This document shows positions 22,560 through 34,140 of a DNA stretch of 64,000 bases, in pieces (the stretch's first letter is position 1; every line of letters starts with the position of its first letter). The position numbers were made by a program, and so were the translations under genes. The notes beneath the pieces were generated by a model. That model searched no databases. It was not told the origin of the DNA and worked only from the letters and a program-made list of their open reading frames with translations. This stretch comes from Ryuthela nishihirai (lineage: Eukaryota > Arthropoda > Arachnida > Araneae > Heptathelidae): assembly GCA_038380435.1 (NCBI GenBank), contig JAWZYU010000013.1:68404446-68468445 (forward strand). The letters run 5' to 3'.

Positions 22560-23370
22560 TTTTTAACCTTAGCACAACAGTTCTTAGGTTTAAATTGCAA
22601 GACAATTTTAACAAGGTAATGGTCAGATCGAATTTCAGCTCCCCTATATGACCTGGTATTCCTAACAGAACTAGCTCATTTGCTGTTAATTAATATATAA
22701 TCAATCATATTCTTATGAAGCCCATCAGGTGAAACCCATGTGTACTTATGTATGTCGCGGTGTGTGTAAAACGTGTTAGTTATTCTGAAACCATTGATTT
22801 TACTTATCTATAGGAGACGTTGTTTGGCATTGAAGTCACCTAGAACAAGGGTAATTTCTCCTTTCCTGATAGAATTTAAAATATCCTGAAGCTGTCCGTA
22901 AAACCTATTCTTCTCATCCTCATCGGATCCTCAGTTGGGGCATAACAGCAGATAACATTCAAGTCTTTAACGCTTGTCTGAAATTTTGCTGTAAGAAACC
23001 TTTCATTAATGCACTCATATCCTAGAAGAGCATCACTAGATGTCTGCTGAGAAGCAGACCCACTCCTTGGTGATGCTTATTACCTTCCTTCCTTGAAAAG
23101 ATAAATTTAAGATTATTTTTAAGAATCTGACCTTTATATGTCCATCTGGTCTCTTGCAAGCCGAGAGTATCTAAATTTTAACAGTGGAATTCTTGTGTGA
23201 GGATATCAAGAGAAAAAGCTCTGTGCAGTGTCCTCACATTCCAACTACCTATGGAGAGAAAATGGTTAGTGGGTTGTTTGAAGAAACTATGTTTATTGAG
23301 AGAGGAAATGCCGACAATATCAGGCAAGGGGCACAGACCCGTTCCCCCACCACTAAAGGCTGAAGCCATC
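22560..23370 (-). pseudogene. RTE-like LINE endonuclease
   Basis: The 63-codon frame at 23178-23369 carries the N-terminus with SIGSWNVRTLHRAFSLD, matching the N-x-R-T-L opening of the domain. Downstream pieces in other frames carry the same blocks as copy 1 (YECINERFL near 23020, DFNAKQ near 22830, HKYTWVSPDG near 22735, MIDYILIN near 22700 and SDHYLVK near 22625). The GDFN block is better kept than in copy 1. Frameshifts make it non-functional. Confidence 0.83.
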
Positions 23371-23826
23371 TACACTGGAAGACTTCCTCCAATGTAGAAT
23401 TTGACGATGGCAGTAGAAGCAAAGAGTTCTGGTGCCTGCGATGACTTCAGCTCAGGATTATCCACCAGCTGATAAATATATCCTGTGAATCTATTCACTT
23501 GGGGCTGTCAACCCACAAACAAACAGAAAACACAGCGGAAGATTTTCCCTCCACAGAAGCCCACCAGTGCAGCACATTCAGGAGCCATCATCAAACTCAG
23601 AGCCTTATTTCAGTCCAGTAGGTTTATATGGTCAGCACCAGGACCCTGTGTGGTTAACCACTCCTCAGCAGGGTAGAAAAAAAAAGCAGCCGCAGTTGCC
23701 CAGATCATTAGGCCACACTAATCTGACAGTCCTCCCATTCCGTTCACTTCCACAACAGAGTACTTTGTAAAGATACTTTTGAAAGGTACTATCGGCCTGC
23801 ACCACGAGAAGGCGGGGTCGGATATT

Positions 23827-24103
23827 TTTAGTGTGTGCCCAGAGCTCAGAGTCCAAATTAGAAAAATATTATGCTGAAATATTCCTTCTAAAGGCAACAA
23901 GAGAACTACAAAGTAACCAACGTAAAAATATGAAGGATTACACGACACAGTCCACCGTACAACTTTCAGGATATACCTTGGTTCTCTGTTGGTCGCGCGC
24001 CTATTTCCTCCTCAGAATTAGTCTCCCTCTCTAAACTCTTTAACCCACGCCACACTCAATTTAGTTACCGCTCATCCGATACCCTTGACCGTTAACTAAG
24101 ATA
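23827..24103. other. No gene recognised
   Basis: Unique-looking sequence between two LINE remnants. A 67-codon frame at 23831-24034 has no domain. Confidence 0.35.
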
Positions 24104-24740
24104 ATGAGACCTTGTCTATTGGTTGGGAAACGTAGTTTACATTCACAACATACAAAAATAAATCTTAGAAATAAAGAACTTTATTATGTACCTTTTTCAA
24201 GAAAAGAAATTATCCATAAACATTTCATATTCCTAGCTCTACAAAATTTTAATAAATTACCGAAAAATATAAGGGAAGAAAAAAACGAAAAATATTTTTA
24301 AAATAAAAATTAAGCAAAGAATAAATATTAAGCAAAGATTATTGCATATACACAATATTGAGTCTTTATTTCATTGTTAAGTTACTTACCTCATTTCATT
24401 TCATTAATGAATAAATCTAAAATTATTGATTTTTTCACTCTTAAACCTTTAATTCTGTATTATAAAAATGCATATCATTAATAACTAATAATTTAATTTA
24501 ACAACCTGTAAGAGCATAGAGCTCATTGGTTGTTCTTATATGACACCTATTTTATTGCATTTCATCTCACAATAAATATTTTACATTACATGGATTTATT
24601 TATATCAGTTGTATATTTTGTTCAATTGTTCATACAGAATTGTGGATTTTATTTTACCTCATTATGTTGTATAAGCATTATTTATTTATTATTAAGTGTA
24701 TTATATGTTATATACAGTCAATAAACAATAAACAAAGGGA
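24104..24740 (+). mobile_element. CR1/L2-type LINE 3' end fragment
   Basis: The frame at 24104-24301 reads LRNKELYYVPFSRKE and LALQNFNKLPKNIREEK, the conserved end of ORF2 in CR1/L2-like LINEs. A stop is followed by an AT-rich 3' UTR that contains 'acctgtaagagcatagagct' and ends with a repeated AATAAAC-like tail near 24718-24736. It is a 5'-truncated insertion of about 0.6 kb. Its protein differs from the tail at 2109-2462, so it is a different element. Confidence 0.78.
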
Positions 24741-24954
24741 CATTACTAAGAAATGCAAAATATGGTGTGCAGAGAGAAAGTCTGTGCATCTCAAATTTTC
24801 GGATATCCTCGTCCACTTCAATATGATATCTACGATGTATCAAACTTCCCACTATGAACTTGAGTTTCCAGATATCAGAAATTTCGATAACCACTGTCAT
24901 CGTATAGAAATTTTTTTGTATCCACCGGATATCGGCTAACCGGTTATAAAAATA

Positions 24955-25555
24955 AAATATATATATATATAAATTATTTTTTTAAAATATCTATCTTCCT
25001 ATTAGCCCTAAAAAGTAGAAAATAAACTTAAAGCATGTCGATGGTGCAATCAGTCACTAAGTTCATATTCACCTCAAACGAAGATAGGTGCGCCGGCAAT
25101 CTTGTCGAATAGGTAAATAGGCGCCCTATCTTCCTTTGAAACGAATACGAACTCAGTGACTGTTGCACCATCGAATGCTGCGGGTTGATTTTTTACATTT
25201 TAGGCCCTGTAGAATTGGGTTGGGTTGTTTTACCTCTGAGCGGCACTTTTTTGCACACCATGGGCTAAATGGCAGGGTCACATGGACCTCGAAGGCTCAG
25301 AGAAGGTTGGGGGAGGGGACCCACTGGAACAACTGTTGGGAGACAGATGGTAGCCTCCCGTCAAGGCCATCCAGCGTGTTCTTTAACGTGCACAGGGTAT
25401 GGCTCTCCCGCACACGGGGCCACGGCTTAACGTCCCATCCGACGGACGGCGGCCTTTCCAAGCCCATCGGTGACCCCTATTGACCGTGGGCAAGGCGGGG
25501 AATTTTGCGGAGCCCTATAGGAAGATAGGTATTTTTTAAAATTTTCAATTTACTT
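24955..25555. mobile_element. Foldback / long-inverted-repeat element
   Basis: Two arms of about 110 bp are inverted copies: 24975-25095 and the sum of 25105-25212 plus 25512-25550. Matching words on opposite strands include CTATCTTCCTAT with GGAAGATAG, TCGATGGTGCAA with TTGCACCATCGA, and GATAGGTGCGCC with GGCGCCCTATC. The spacer is about 25 bp. The right arm is split by a family B SINE. No coding capacity. It is a non-autonomous DNA element of unassigned superfamily; flanking target duplication is hidden by AT-rich, TA-repeat flanks. Confidence 0.82.
25213..25511 (-). mobile_element. SINE family B copy in foldback arm
   Basis: Minus-strand family B body without its tRNA-like head (5' truncated at 25511, inside 'aattttgcgga'). 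Flanked by GCCCTGTAG (25204-25212) and GCCCTATAG (25512-25520), an 8/9-matching target duplication. Removing it restores the foldback arm. Confidence 0.9.
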
Positions 25556-25739
25556 TTTGTTGGCACTAACAACACCTACCTTCAAAAATTTTGAAGCATC
25601 GAGCACATTTACCACCCTTTCGGAATCATGTTTGAGGTAGCCTGCGACATTGCAGACGTCACAAGCATTAATTTGAGATACGACTCACTAAAGTCGAACC
25701 CGCGAAAATCCGTGCCCCCATTTTATCAGCGGTGAATAG

Positions 25740-26280
25740 CGGGGGAAAAATTGGAAATAGTTTACGACCGTGATTATATGAGCTTTCATTTGACACCTAA
25801 CTCATAGCTGTAGGGCCTAGCGTTCGGAAGATATAGTAGACCGACTTTTGCATTTCCCCTTTTTAGGGGTGAAGAAAGCACGAGGAGCCTTTTTTATAGC
25901 CTGTGACACTCCCCGTGTCAGAAGCTTTGCTTTGACACATAGCTCGTTACTTTCTGCACTCGCGTTCAGGTGGGGGAGCTATAAGTTTTATATTTTCCCA
26001 TTTTTAAGGGGGAAAAAGCATGTGGTGTCAATGTTTCATATCCTGGGACATTCCCTGCGTCAAAAGCTTTCATTTGACATATAGCTTCGAACTTTTGGTC
26101 TTCGCATTTTGGAGATATAGTCTTTCATATTCCGTCTTTTTTAAGGGGGAAGAAAGCACGGAGGCCAATGTTTTACAGTGTATGACCCTCGTCGTCACAA
26201 GCTTACATTTGACACATAAATCATTAAGTTTCTCCATTGCGTTCGAAAGATATGGCGGAACAACGTTTTGTCAAATCCAT
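25740..26280. repeat. Tandem array, about 142-bp unit
   Basis: Four diverged units. The anchor word AGCTTTCATTTGACAC recurs at 25781, 25923, 26065 and 26200, giving spacings of 142, 142 and 135 bp. Each unit also has 'ttttaagggggaagaaagca' and 'cgttcgaaagatatag'-like words. Single worn units of similar design occur at about 54890-55010. The frames at 25848-26084 and 26020-26328 arise from the array. Confidence 0.88.
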
Positions 26281-26705
26281 AAAACAACCAACCTACCAAC
26301 AGGCAAATGTCAAAGCCTGAAGCAATAGGAAAATAAGTAAAAATTATTAAATCATTGACAATCCAATAAATATATTCGGTTAATGACTAAACAAATTAAT
26401 TTCAATTTAATATCTTATTATTGTCAATTTCTTTTCATTTAAATAATAATATTTGAAAAACACCGACGCGTTAATGGCGAAATCAGAAAAACGAAATGTT
26501 ATCTTTGTGTTGAAATTTGTTGAAACAGAAAATATTCTTTTCGCATCCGTTGAAATTGGTTTTACTATTTTAATTGCTTTATATAGCAACTCTGGGTTTT
26601 GTGTTCCTTACTGTTTTAATTTCTTTATAGAGTAACTCTGGATTTCGTGTCCCCTCACCTCTTTTAATTTCTTTATTGAATAGCTTTAGGTTTGGTGTTC
26701 CCTTA

Positions 26706-26872
26706 AAAAAAATAAATACCCCCTCAAGCAGCTGCTTGCCACAGAGGTCTGACATTAGCCTGTCAGTTTATATGCCATAGTTTATATGCCATAGTAGATT
26801 CTCACAGGTCTTCTATCTGTGAGAATGGCAGGATCTCAGCAGAAAAACTAATTAACGTCCATACCTTACCTA
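26706..26872 (-). mobile_element. SINE family A copy, 5' truncated
   Basis: Minus-strand family A body starting with the tail 'aaataaataccccctcaagc' and ending at the 'ccataccttacc' that precedes the tRNA head in other copies. The head is absent. It has an internal duplication of 'gtttatatgccatag' at about 26765-26793. Confidence 0.87.
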
Positions 26873-28003
26873 TTTTAATTGTTTTATAGATTATATTCTT
26901 ACTTTAATGTGTTACGTTCATTTTAATTCATTGTTTATTTTTTGCATACATTGCCTCTGAGGTATATGGGTTTGATTCAGCTTCAATCAAGATTTCTTTA
27001 TGAAGAAGAAGACGTTTCATTTGATATTCCTTCACCCGAATGTACACTGAATTCATCACGGTAGAGACGATTTAAAAGAGTTGCAGCGAAACTGATGCAT
27101 TCCTTGGATCAACAAGGCATTTGATTAAACCTGTAAGTTTGCCATTTTTCCTGGTTTTCGACGTGATTTTAAACTGACTCGAGTAAGTTGAAATTTACTT
27201 CAGCAGGAAAAAAAAAGCAATATCCGAAACTTTCGCTCTGGATATCGGATACAGATATGAACCCTATTATCCTTGAATACCAGTTACGGTAAACCGGATC
27301 CGTGTTAAGAATCCTACTCTGAACACATCCTACCCTTATTTGGACTGTGGGCCATTACAGTGTTCTGGATTAATGCCACAAACTGCCAGCTGAATGAACT
27401 CAGTGATCTGTGTCCATGCCGATTTTACTGATGCACCGTAAACCCCGAAAAAGTTGAAGGAAAGAAGTGCAAAATTTGATAGTAACCTTGAATACCACTC
27501 TCATATTCCAGCAATTATAAAAACACATTGCCTTATTCAATGATTCTACATTTGGATAAGAATGAGGAGCACTGCCTTTGACCATAAACAAATTTCTGTT
27601 TCCCTGGGGAATATCTCCGAAATTGCTCTTTGTCACCAAAAGATCCCAAATATCTGTTGATTTCGCATTTTATTGTGGTTTGAAATACAGTTTAAATTAA
27701 TTTCAATCTACTCTGGATGGCAAAAAATAAATCAATAATTAACATTTGGGATTATATTTTATTTCTTTTTATTTTTCTTTCCTTTTTTTCCCAAAGTATT
27801 TTTTTTTTGTATTTTAAATTTGGGAATTAATATTTAATTTAATTTACTTTGATCGGGCTTTCTTTTATCGCCAAAAGAAAATAATATATTTGTTATTATA
27901 ATTCTAATATCACTTTCATTAACGATGACAAATGCGTCCGATAATAGGGATTTATCCGATGTCTTATTTCTTTCCACAAGCGAAATGGCGAACATTGCGC
28001 ACA
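26873..28003. other. No gene recognised
   Basis: AT-rich sequence with T-rich tracts near 27760-27810. Frames at 27400-27639 (-) and 27834-28052 (-) have no recognised domain. The plus frame at 27925-28119 is discussed with the tandem duplication. Confidence 0.35.
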
Positions 28004-28551
28004 TTTGCCAGGCAAAGTGGATCGTTTTGGTAATGGATTTGTTCATAAACAAGAGAAAAGTTTACCAGGTCATCATAACTAATTTGGATAATATCAGTGA
28101 AGCCCTAATTCGAAAGTGATTTGAGCAGTTAAAAGAACAAGATCTATGTTTAACGAAATATGTAGCATATAAAACATGAGGAAAAATATATCTACCTCTA
28201 AACACATCAAATAATACGAAACAACCCTATAGAACAGGGGTTCCGAAAATTCTGGTCATCCGCCCCCTTGAGAAACCTTTGCCAGGCAAAGTGGATCGTT
28301 TTGGTAATGGATTTGTTCATAAACAAGAGAAAAGTTTACCAGGTCATCATAACTAATTTGGATAATATCAGTGAAGCCCTAATTCGAAAGTGATTTGAGC
28401 AGTTAAAAGAACAAGATCTATGTTTAACGAAATATGTAGCATATAAAACATGAGGAAAAAGATATCTACCTCTAAACACATCAAATAATACGAAACAACC
28501 CTATAGAACAGGGGTTCCGAAAATTCTGGTCATCCGCCCCCCTGAGAAACG
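28004..28551. repeat. Recent 274-bp tandem duplication
   Basis: Units 28004-28277 and 28278-28551 are nearly identical; I see only a few differences, such as 'aaaaatatatct' against 'aaaaagatatct' and one C in the C run. The unit includes the last 39 codons of a 64-codon frame (27925-28119) and a word CAGGGGTTCCGAAAATTCTG (28235 and 28509) that looks like a hAT-type terminus. High identity points to a young event or to an assembly artefact. Confidence 0.92.
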
Positions 28552-30721
28552 GCCTCTCATTTAACATTAAACAATCCGCCCTTTAACACAATTTCAATTC
28601 ATAATTAAGAATCAAGAATAAACACAAACAATTTCATATCCTCGAGCCCAAATTGGAATCCCACCACCACCACGACTACCGCTTTGCTAACCCCTACTTT
28701 AGACATTTACTATCCTTAGCAAACTTATTTACAACTTAGACTTACTTTTGGAAACTTAGACCGTTTACTATCCTTAACAAACTAGGGATAGAGAGACCTG
28801 TTCTTCAGTTTCTAAGCGCCGTCCTTGCAGGTATTTTAGAAACAGCTAATGTTACTTTTCAGCAACCAACAAAATCGGCCAGGCCTGAAGCACTTTACTT
28901 CAATTTACGATCAACAATACCCAGGGGAGCACAATAGTTCCGGTACAAAGAATTAGCTAAAATCGTGATCAGACATCAAATGAAATAAATACGTTATGTT
29001 ACGAATTTTTGGTGTGTATGGGAATGGGGAAGGAGGTAGAGGGATCAGCAACGTCAATGTTAAATTATACAGTAAATGTACCCTAAACGAAGGCTGTCCA
29101 TTGCAGCAACAAGTCCAGAATCCATAATTTCTTTCTAAGAAAAAAGGAACTGATTAGTTTAAGTCAATGCCTCTCAAATAATTTCCATTCACAGAACATA
29201 CTTTGCTGACTGACTTCGAGTATGTACCTGTTACTTAAGGAATGTCTTATACCCCTTCACACTAAATGCGCTTTTATTTATAATCTGTGCAAGGTAAATA
29301 AATGAAACATATTTATATTATTTTTCTTCAAAGATAATATTTGGAAGAGGCAAAAGAGCTATTCCCATATTTTTGCTGTTTGCTGAAGTTGTGAAATTAG
29401 CCGTATTGAAATTCATCTTTATTAAAAGCAGTCAATATTGCAATTCAATTTTATTAAAAAATACATAATATTAAAATAATATTTACTAAATTGTGCAATA
29501 TCGTAATATAAAATCTCGAATTTAAATAAACTCTGATGCGAAAAATAGCAAAGTGGAAATTGTGAGAAAACTAATATCTATAAAGTACAGTGCAAAATGG
29601 TTACCCGGAAAATCAGAAGACCAATATAAATTTTCGTGCTAATAGGATTTTGCGTTAATTGTATACTAATGAATACATTACCTTGTTGACTGTCAGCGCT
29701 AATAAGTTTACATAAACTACGCGGCAATTTGAGAGTGATTTTTAACGACACCTTCCTTTATTGATTAAAAATCTGAGCTCATCCAGGCTTCATTATGGAT
29801 GTTATTCCGGATGCAGGATTAACAAGATCGACAATCTGAATGGAGAACATGAAGCTAACTTCGTAATCGCAGACAAAATGATTAACCTACTGCCCATGTG
29901 TAGAGTCTAAAACACATTTGTGTATTTAGAACAGTTGTTGAGTAACTAATTAGCAAGCCATTCAACATTTGTAGAACAATGGTTGGGATTAAGTCTGTAG
30001 ATCCCCTAAAAATTTGTGTTGCCCGGAGAATGTTATGCATAATTTTATTCTTCGGACGAAAAATAATTTTCATATTAAGGGATTATTTTCCGTATTATCC
30101 ATTTCGCGTTAAAAGAATAATAATGCATGTAAATGTATTGTCACCGGAACGGAACAAAATTTAGGTTCGTATTAACTGATATTTCTCCTTATCCGTTTTC
30201 GTGTTAAGTATTTTCGACTACATAACCCTAATTAGAGGAATTCAGCTTGAGATATTAAATGCTACTTGTTAATGCTAATATTTGAGTGTATTGATTGAAA
30301 TAATCTAGTATTCTGCTTAAGCTGGTGATACTTGAACCCTCTCTAGGAGAAAGGGGAGATTTCTCAGCATGCGAAAGCAAGAAGACTCCCAACCACGGAC
30401 TGTTCACCAGTTCCAATCTTCAGATGTTTCTTTTGTTCAAAACATAATTACCGCGAGATGGATTGATCTAGTATTTTATTATACTCCATTTGTTTATATA
30501 GCTCATTATTAAACCCATGTATGAAGACTAATCTTTTGCTTGTTTGAAATGTAAATATTTCGCAGTTGGCCAATGATAAAATAAGTTAAAGTCTGCAGAA
30601 TAATTGTAGTTACAACGTCATCTTGCAAGAACACTCGAAAACACAAAAAAAAATGTTGTTTCAGCATGCTCACATCAAAACGTTAAATGCTAAAAGAAAT
30701 TTTATTAATTCATTAGTAAAT
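28552..30721. other. No gene recognised
   Basis: AT-rich sequence with no repeat shared in the window and no domain. The overlapping opposite-strand frames at 29882-30073 and 29979-30164 are chance. Confidence 0.35.
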
Positions 30722-30866
30722 AATCACAGGATGTGTCCTGTACACATAGAACTCATGAAATAATAAATTGAAAAAAAAAAAAAAACTTTGTTGTGAGTGG
30801 GATTCGAACTCACAGTCTCCTGGAAGCATGACAGTTATGTTAACCACTACACCATCAGAGATTAAC
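30722..30866 (-). repeat. tRNA-like sequence with 300-bp-spaced partner
   Basis: Minus-strand sequence at 30787-30866 reads 'gatggtgtagtggttaac' (A-box region) and 'gtgagttcgaatcccactc' (B box and T arm pairing) at proper spacing. The acceptor ends do not pair, so it is a tRNA-derived repeat and not a clear tRNA gene. It is joined through an A run to AATCACAGGATGTGTCCTGT (30722-30742), which recurs exactly 300 bp on at 31022. Confidence 0.65.
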
Positions 30867-31020
30867 GTTTACTGTTTAGCTGATATGACCTATAATCTTT
30901 CGAGATTTTTTATTTGATGCCCACAGTGGCGCCATCTAATCGGGAAGTGAACAACTGTGTTGCCTAATACAGATGGAATTTAATATTTGTCACTCATGCT
31001 TATGGCGTTATATCAATAAA

Positions 31021-31137
31021 GAATCACAGGATGTGTCCTGTAGACATGGAACTCACGAAATAATAAGCTGGAAAAATTGGGACGTGGGTTCGAATCCCAA
31101 TCACGGCAAAACCAATTTTCCCCAGCTTATTATTTCG
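31021..31137. repeat. Inverted repeat around a B-box-like core
   Basis: After the second 'aatcacaggatgtgtcctgt' word, CGAAATAATAAGCTGG (31056-31071) pairs perfectly with CCAGCTTATTATTTCG (31122-31137), and AAAATTGG with CCAATTTT extends the stem inward. The loop contains GGGTTCGAATCCCA, a B-box and T-arm sequence. It could be two tRNA-derived SINE ends in inverted orientation, or a rearranged copy of the repeat at 30722. Confidence 0.75.
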
Positions 31138-31968
31138 CAAATTTTATTATATTTCCAGGAAGGAATTTAAATATCTTTATTTTCGTTCGTTTTTCATTAT
31201 GCTTCCTATAAACGTTGTACTGCCATTAAGTATGCTAAATTTTTCATTTTTTAATTTTACACTTGGTGAATAAAAGAGGTAGGAGACGGATCTTGTTTAT
31301 CTGCATCCAGTCAGTTTTCGTTTTTTATTTCCGAAAAATTTAAGAAGCGAAAATTGGGACATGCATCAATTGACGAGATTTCTGAGTCTCGCTGAGAACT
31401 GCCAAGAGTTTTTATTAATACATGATAACAAGATACTTAAAGACAGTTTGTAATCCAAAATATTAATAACTTGTGACCATCATAAATATGTTGTCCACGT
31501 TAATTTGCAAGGAAAAGAATTGCGTGCCTAAACAAATGGGAACATAGTTTATATGTAACTTGACAATGAGATCTTGTCTTGTTTTCGTGAAAAATTATTT
31601 TCTTTCTTTTTGCCATATTAGAATCTGGGTGAAAGGATGAAAAGGGTAATACGAACCCAGCACGAAGAAGCATTGCTGCTTTTGTTATTACCGAACTGAC
31701 GATGTGCAGCTGATAGATGTTTGCCCGAGCTAGTGTTTTTGTCTTCTTCTGGTCTTGAATTTCTATATTTACAATCACTATCCATTGAATTATGGCCGTC
31801 CACATATCACGGAGTAAAGTCTCTTTGCGTTAGAATAGCTGTGTGAGCACGACATAGCATGGAGGCTACTAAAAAGACCCTGAAGGTATCTTCAACCAAC
31901 GTGATTGTAAAGCACCCACCATATGAGAAACATGGCTACTGATTTATCACTCATTGTCCTTCAGCATC
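31138..31968. other. No gene recognised
   Basis: No domain and no shared repeat. The minus frames 31500-31805 and 31618-31803 overlap in different frames and are not supported. Confidence 0.35.
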
Positions 31969-31976
31969 CTATAGGG

Positions 31977-32174
31977 CATTGGTTCTCCACCTTTTATGCT
32001 TCACGTATCCCCTGTAAATTTGTATCGAACTGGCGTACCCCTTGTATAGACAGATAAAACTATAATTATAGTATAGCAATGGGAATAAAACTTTGTTACT
32101 AGATTTAACGACTTTTGAGTTCTCACGGCGTACCCCGAAAAATTTTACCGCGTATCCCACGTTGAGAACCCCTA
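31977..32174. mobile_element. hAT-type MITE with 8-bp target duplication
   Basis: A 198-bp element bounded by CATTGGTTCTCCA and TTGAGAACCCCTA (inverse of TAGGGGTTCTCAA), flanked on both sides by the identical octamer CTATAGGG (31969-31976 and 32175-32182). An 8-bp duplication and termini of the form CAGxGGTTCTCAA are the hAT hallmark. Internal words 'cgtaccccgaaaaattttac' and 'gcttcacgtatcccc' are shared, in inverse orientation, with the copy at 45580. No coding capacity; movement would require a hAT transposase from elsewhere. Confidence 0.92.
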
Positions 32175-32182
32175 CTATAGGG

Positions 32183-33756
32183 GATGATCTGGCTGTGATC
32201 TGTAATTTTGTTCAGTTTCGTTAAGAGGGTGAATTCTTTCATATGTACTGTAAACCATTGTTTCCCAATAGGAGTCCGATAACATTATCTTGTCAAAATA
32301 TTTCATCACTGTTGAGGTAATAACATTAAAATTGAAGATGCGCTACAGTGTTCAGAGTTCCCTCCTTCAAACCTGGTCTTTCCCGTATCAAAAACTCAAG
32401 GGCGGTTTATCAAACCAGTAAATCCTTTTCTTTTCCAATTGTCCACGGTATATGTTCGATGTTCCATCATTAGGCAATTTGAAGGTTGCAGTGCCATGAG
32501 GTAGTCTTATATTCTAAGCAATGGGGAGTTTGACATATTGACTTACTCGATATTTGTTAAACTGCCCAGCTTTGTAGAATGGAAAACAAGTGTATCAACA
32601 GCTGCCTATTTGTTGGTCTCTGGACGGTTTTGGACCAGTCTCTCACCTTCTATTCACCTTGTGTTGCCTACCGTAATTTCTTAGGATATTATGATTTTTT
32701 AGGTAAATATTCTTACTGCTTGTTTCACCTTTCCTGCCCCATCAACCTTTGCAACAGCTACTCTGAATCAACGAAAGAAACGTTCTCTTTCTGAAACAGC
32801 ACACTTGGCGTCAACGATCATGCCTGTTTCAAACTCTGATATGTATTCTGCCCTTTGCCCTTTATTTGTATCACCCTTTAATGCACGTCTCACAAACTTC
32901 ACCAAGAACTTATTACTTACATTCACTACTACTACGTGCATTTACGGTATTATTTTTATTTACATCACTTATTATTATATTTATTTTAATTTCTTATTTT
33001 TACCTATATCTATTATTATGATTGTAATTATATTTATTGGCATTGTTACTTATATGAATCACATTATTAATTATATACAAAATTAAACGTTTCATTTTTA
33101 TACAGAAAAGACAAGATTAAATTATTTTGAAAAAGTATCCTTCAGGATCTGAGACATTTTCGGCAGCATAATAGCATGTATAGAGCAACAATATAGCCGC
33201 TGCGCGCAGATAGAGTAAGTTAATGTCAACATTTCAGGTTAAACTCCCATAGAGTTTGGCATTGTGGAAATGCGACGCTCCAGTAGCAAACTAACCATCT
33301 ATCATCCAAAGAGCAAGCGCTTACATTTATTTCGCGTATAAATAAATTTCGCATAATAATTATAACATAGATCTCGATTTTAAAATTCAGTGGTATAGGT
33401 ATTTGAGATTATCTTATATACAGAACCTTTCTGGAACGGCTTTGTAATCACTTCCATATACATCCAACGGTTCATAAAATCTTATCGCTATAAATCTCTC
33501 ATAACTGGTATCAACAACAACAATAGAGCCATCTACTTAAGAATAAAGTATGTCAAGTTGTGGGGATGGTATATTCAATGACATGACCAGCATTGCTAGT
33601 GGGGGATGAGGATAAATCGATTTTCGACTTATGATAGATGATAGTTAGGTTATTCATAATTAGATGAGTTAATAAGTGGTCGTCTGAGCTCTAAACGATA
33701 TAAACATAGGGTCAAATGCTTACTTTTAAATTGCTTTCAAAATAAAAGAAAAGGTG
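32183..33756. other. No gene recognised
   Basis: AT-rich sequence. Frames at 32579-32794 and 32805-33086 are hydrophobic strings encoded by AT-rich DNA (the second is rich in Ile, Tyr, Phe) without a known family. Confidence 0.35.
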
Positions 33757-34140
33757 AGGGACTCAATCGGTAGCTCGGCAGGCTCGTAATCTGCAGTTAC
33801 CAGGTTAGAGTCCCAGCAGGGTCGGCGTTGAGATTTATCTCCACAAAACTCCCCGCCCTGCCCACGGTCAGTAGGGGACACCGATGGGCTTGGAAAGGCC
33901 GCCGTCCGTCGAATGAGACGTTAAGCCATGTCTCCGTATGCGGGAGAGTCATACCCTGTGCACGTTAAAGAGCACTCTGGAAAGACTTGACAGGAGGCTA
34001 CTACCTGTCTCCCAACAGCTGTTCCAGTGGGTCCCCTCCCCCAACCTTCTTTGAGCCTTCGGGTCTTTGTGACCTGGCTATTTAGCCCATTGTGTGCAAA
34101 AACGTGCCGCTCAGAGGTAAAAAAAAAACCAGCCCAACCC
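33757..34140 (+). mobile_element. SINE family B copy
   Basis: Nearly full-length plus-strand copy. The head reads 'gggactcaatcggtagctcg' and 'aggttagagtcccagc'; the body includes 'gagatttatctccacaaaac', 'tgggcttggaaaggccgccg' and 'cagtgggtcccctcccccaa'; the end 'gtgccgctcagaggtaaaa' runs into an A run and 'ccagcccaaccc'. The 73-codon minus frame and 67-codon plus frame over it are shadows. Confidence 0.92.

Larger units (their letters stand above)
20130..23826 (-). mobile_element. RTE-like LINE, copy 2 (longest)
   Basis: Minus-strand element of about 3.7 kb including a 212-bp SINE insertion. Order along the element: 5' leader (23400-23826), endonuclease (22560-23370), linker with SINE (22304-22515), reverse transcriptase (20893-22140), C-terminus (20170-20892), and a 3' tail of ATC-like triplets at 20137-20160 ('catcattatcatcgtcatc'). 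The tail matches the (ATC)20 tail of copy 3. The 5' boundary is where similarity with copy 1 stops, just after 'gcggggtcgga' at 23814-23822. Frames are broken, but fewer than in copy 1. An intact source would be about 3.5 kb, ordinary for RTE-type elements. Confidence 0.88.

Noticed and set aside
24530..24939. Overlapping hydrophobic frames after the LINE tail
   Set aside because: The first lies in the LINE 3' UTR and the second is crossed by an equally long minus-strand frame.
30787..30866. Functional nuclear tRNA gene on the minus strand
   Set aside because: A and B boxes are good, but acceptor stems do not pair and the sequence joins a dispersed repeat.
32805..33086. Hydrophobic 93-codon frame that could be a membrane protein
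   Set aside because: Its composition (Ile, Tyr, Phe, Thr) is what AT-rich DNA gives by chance, and there is no family match or neighbouring exon.
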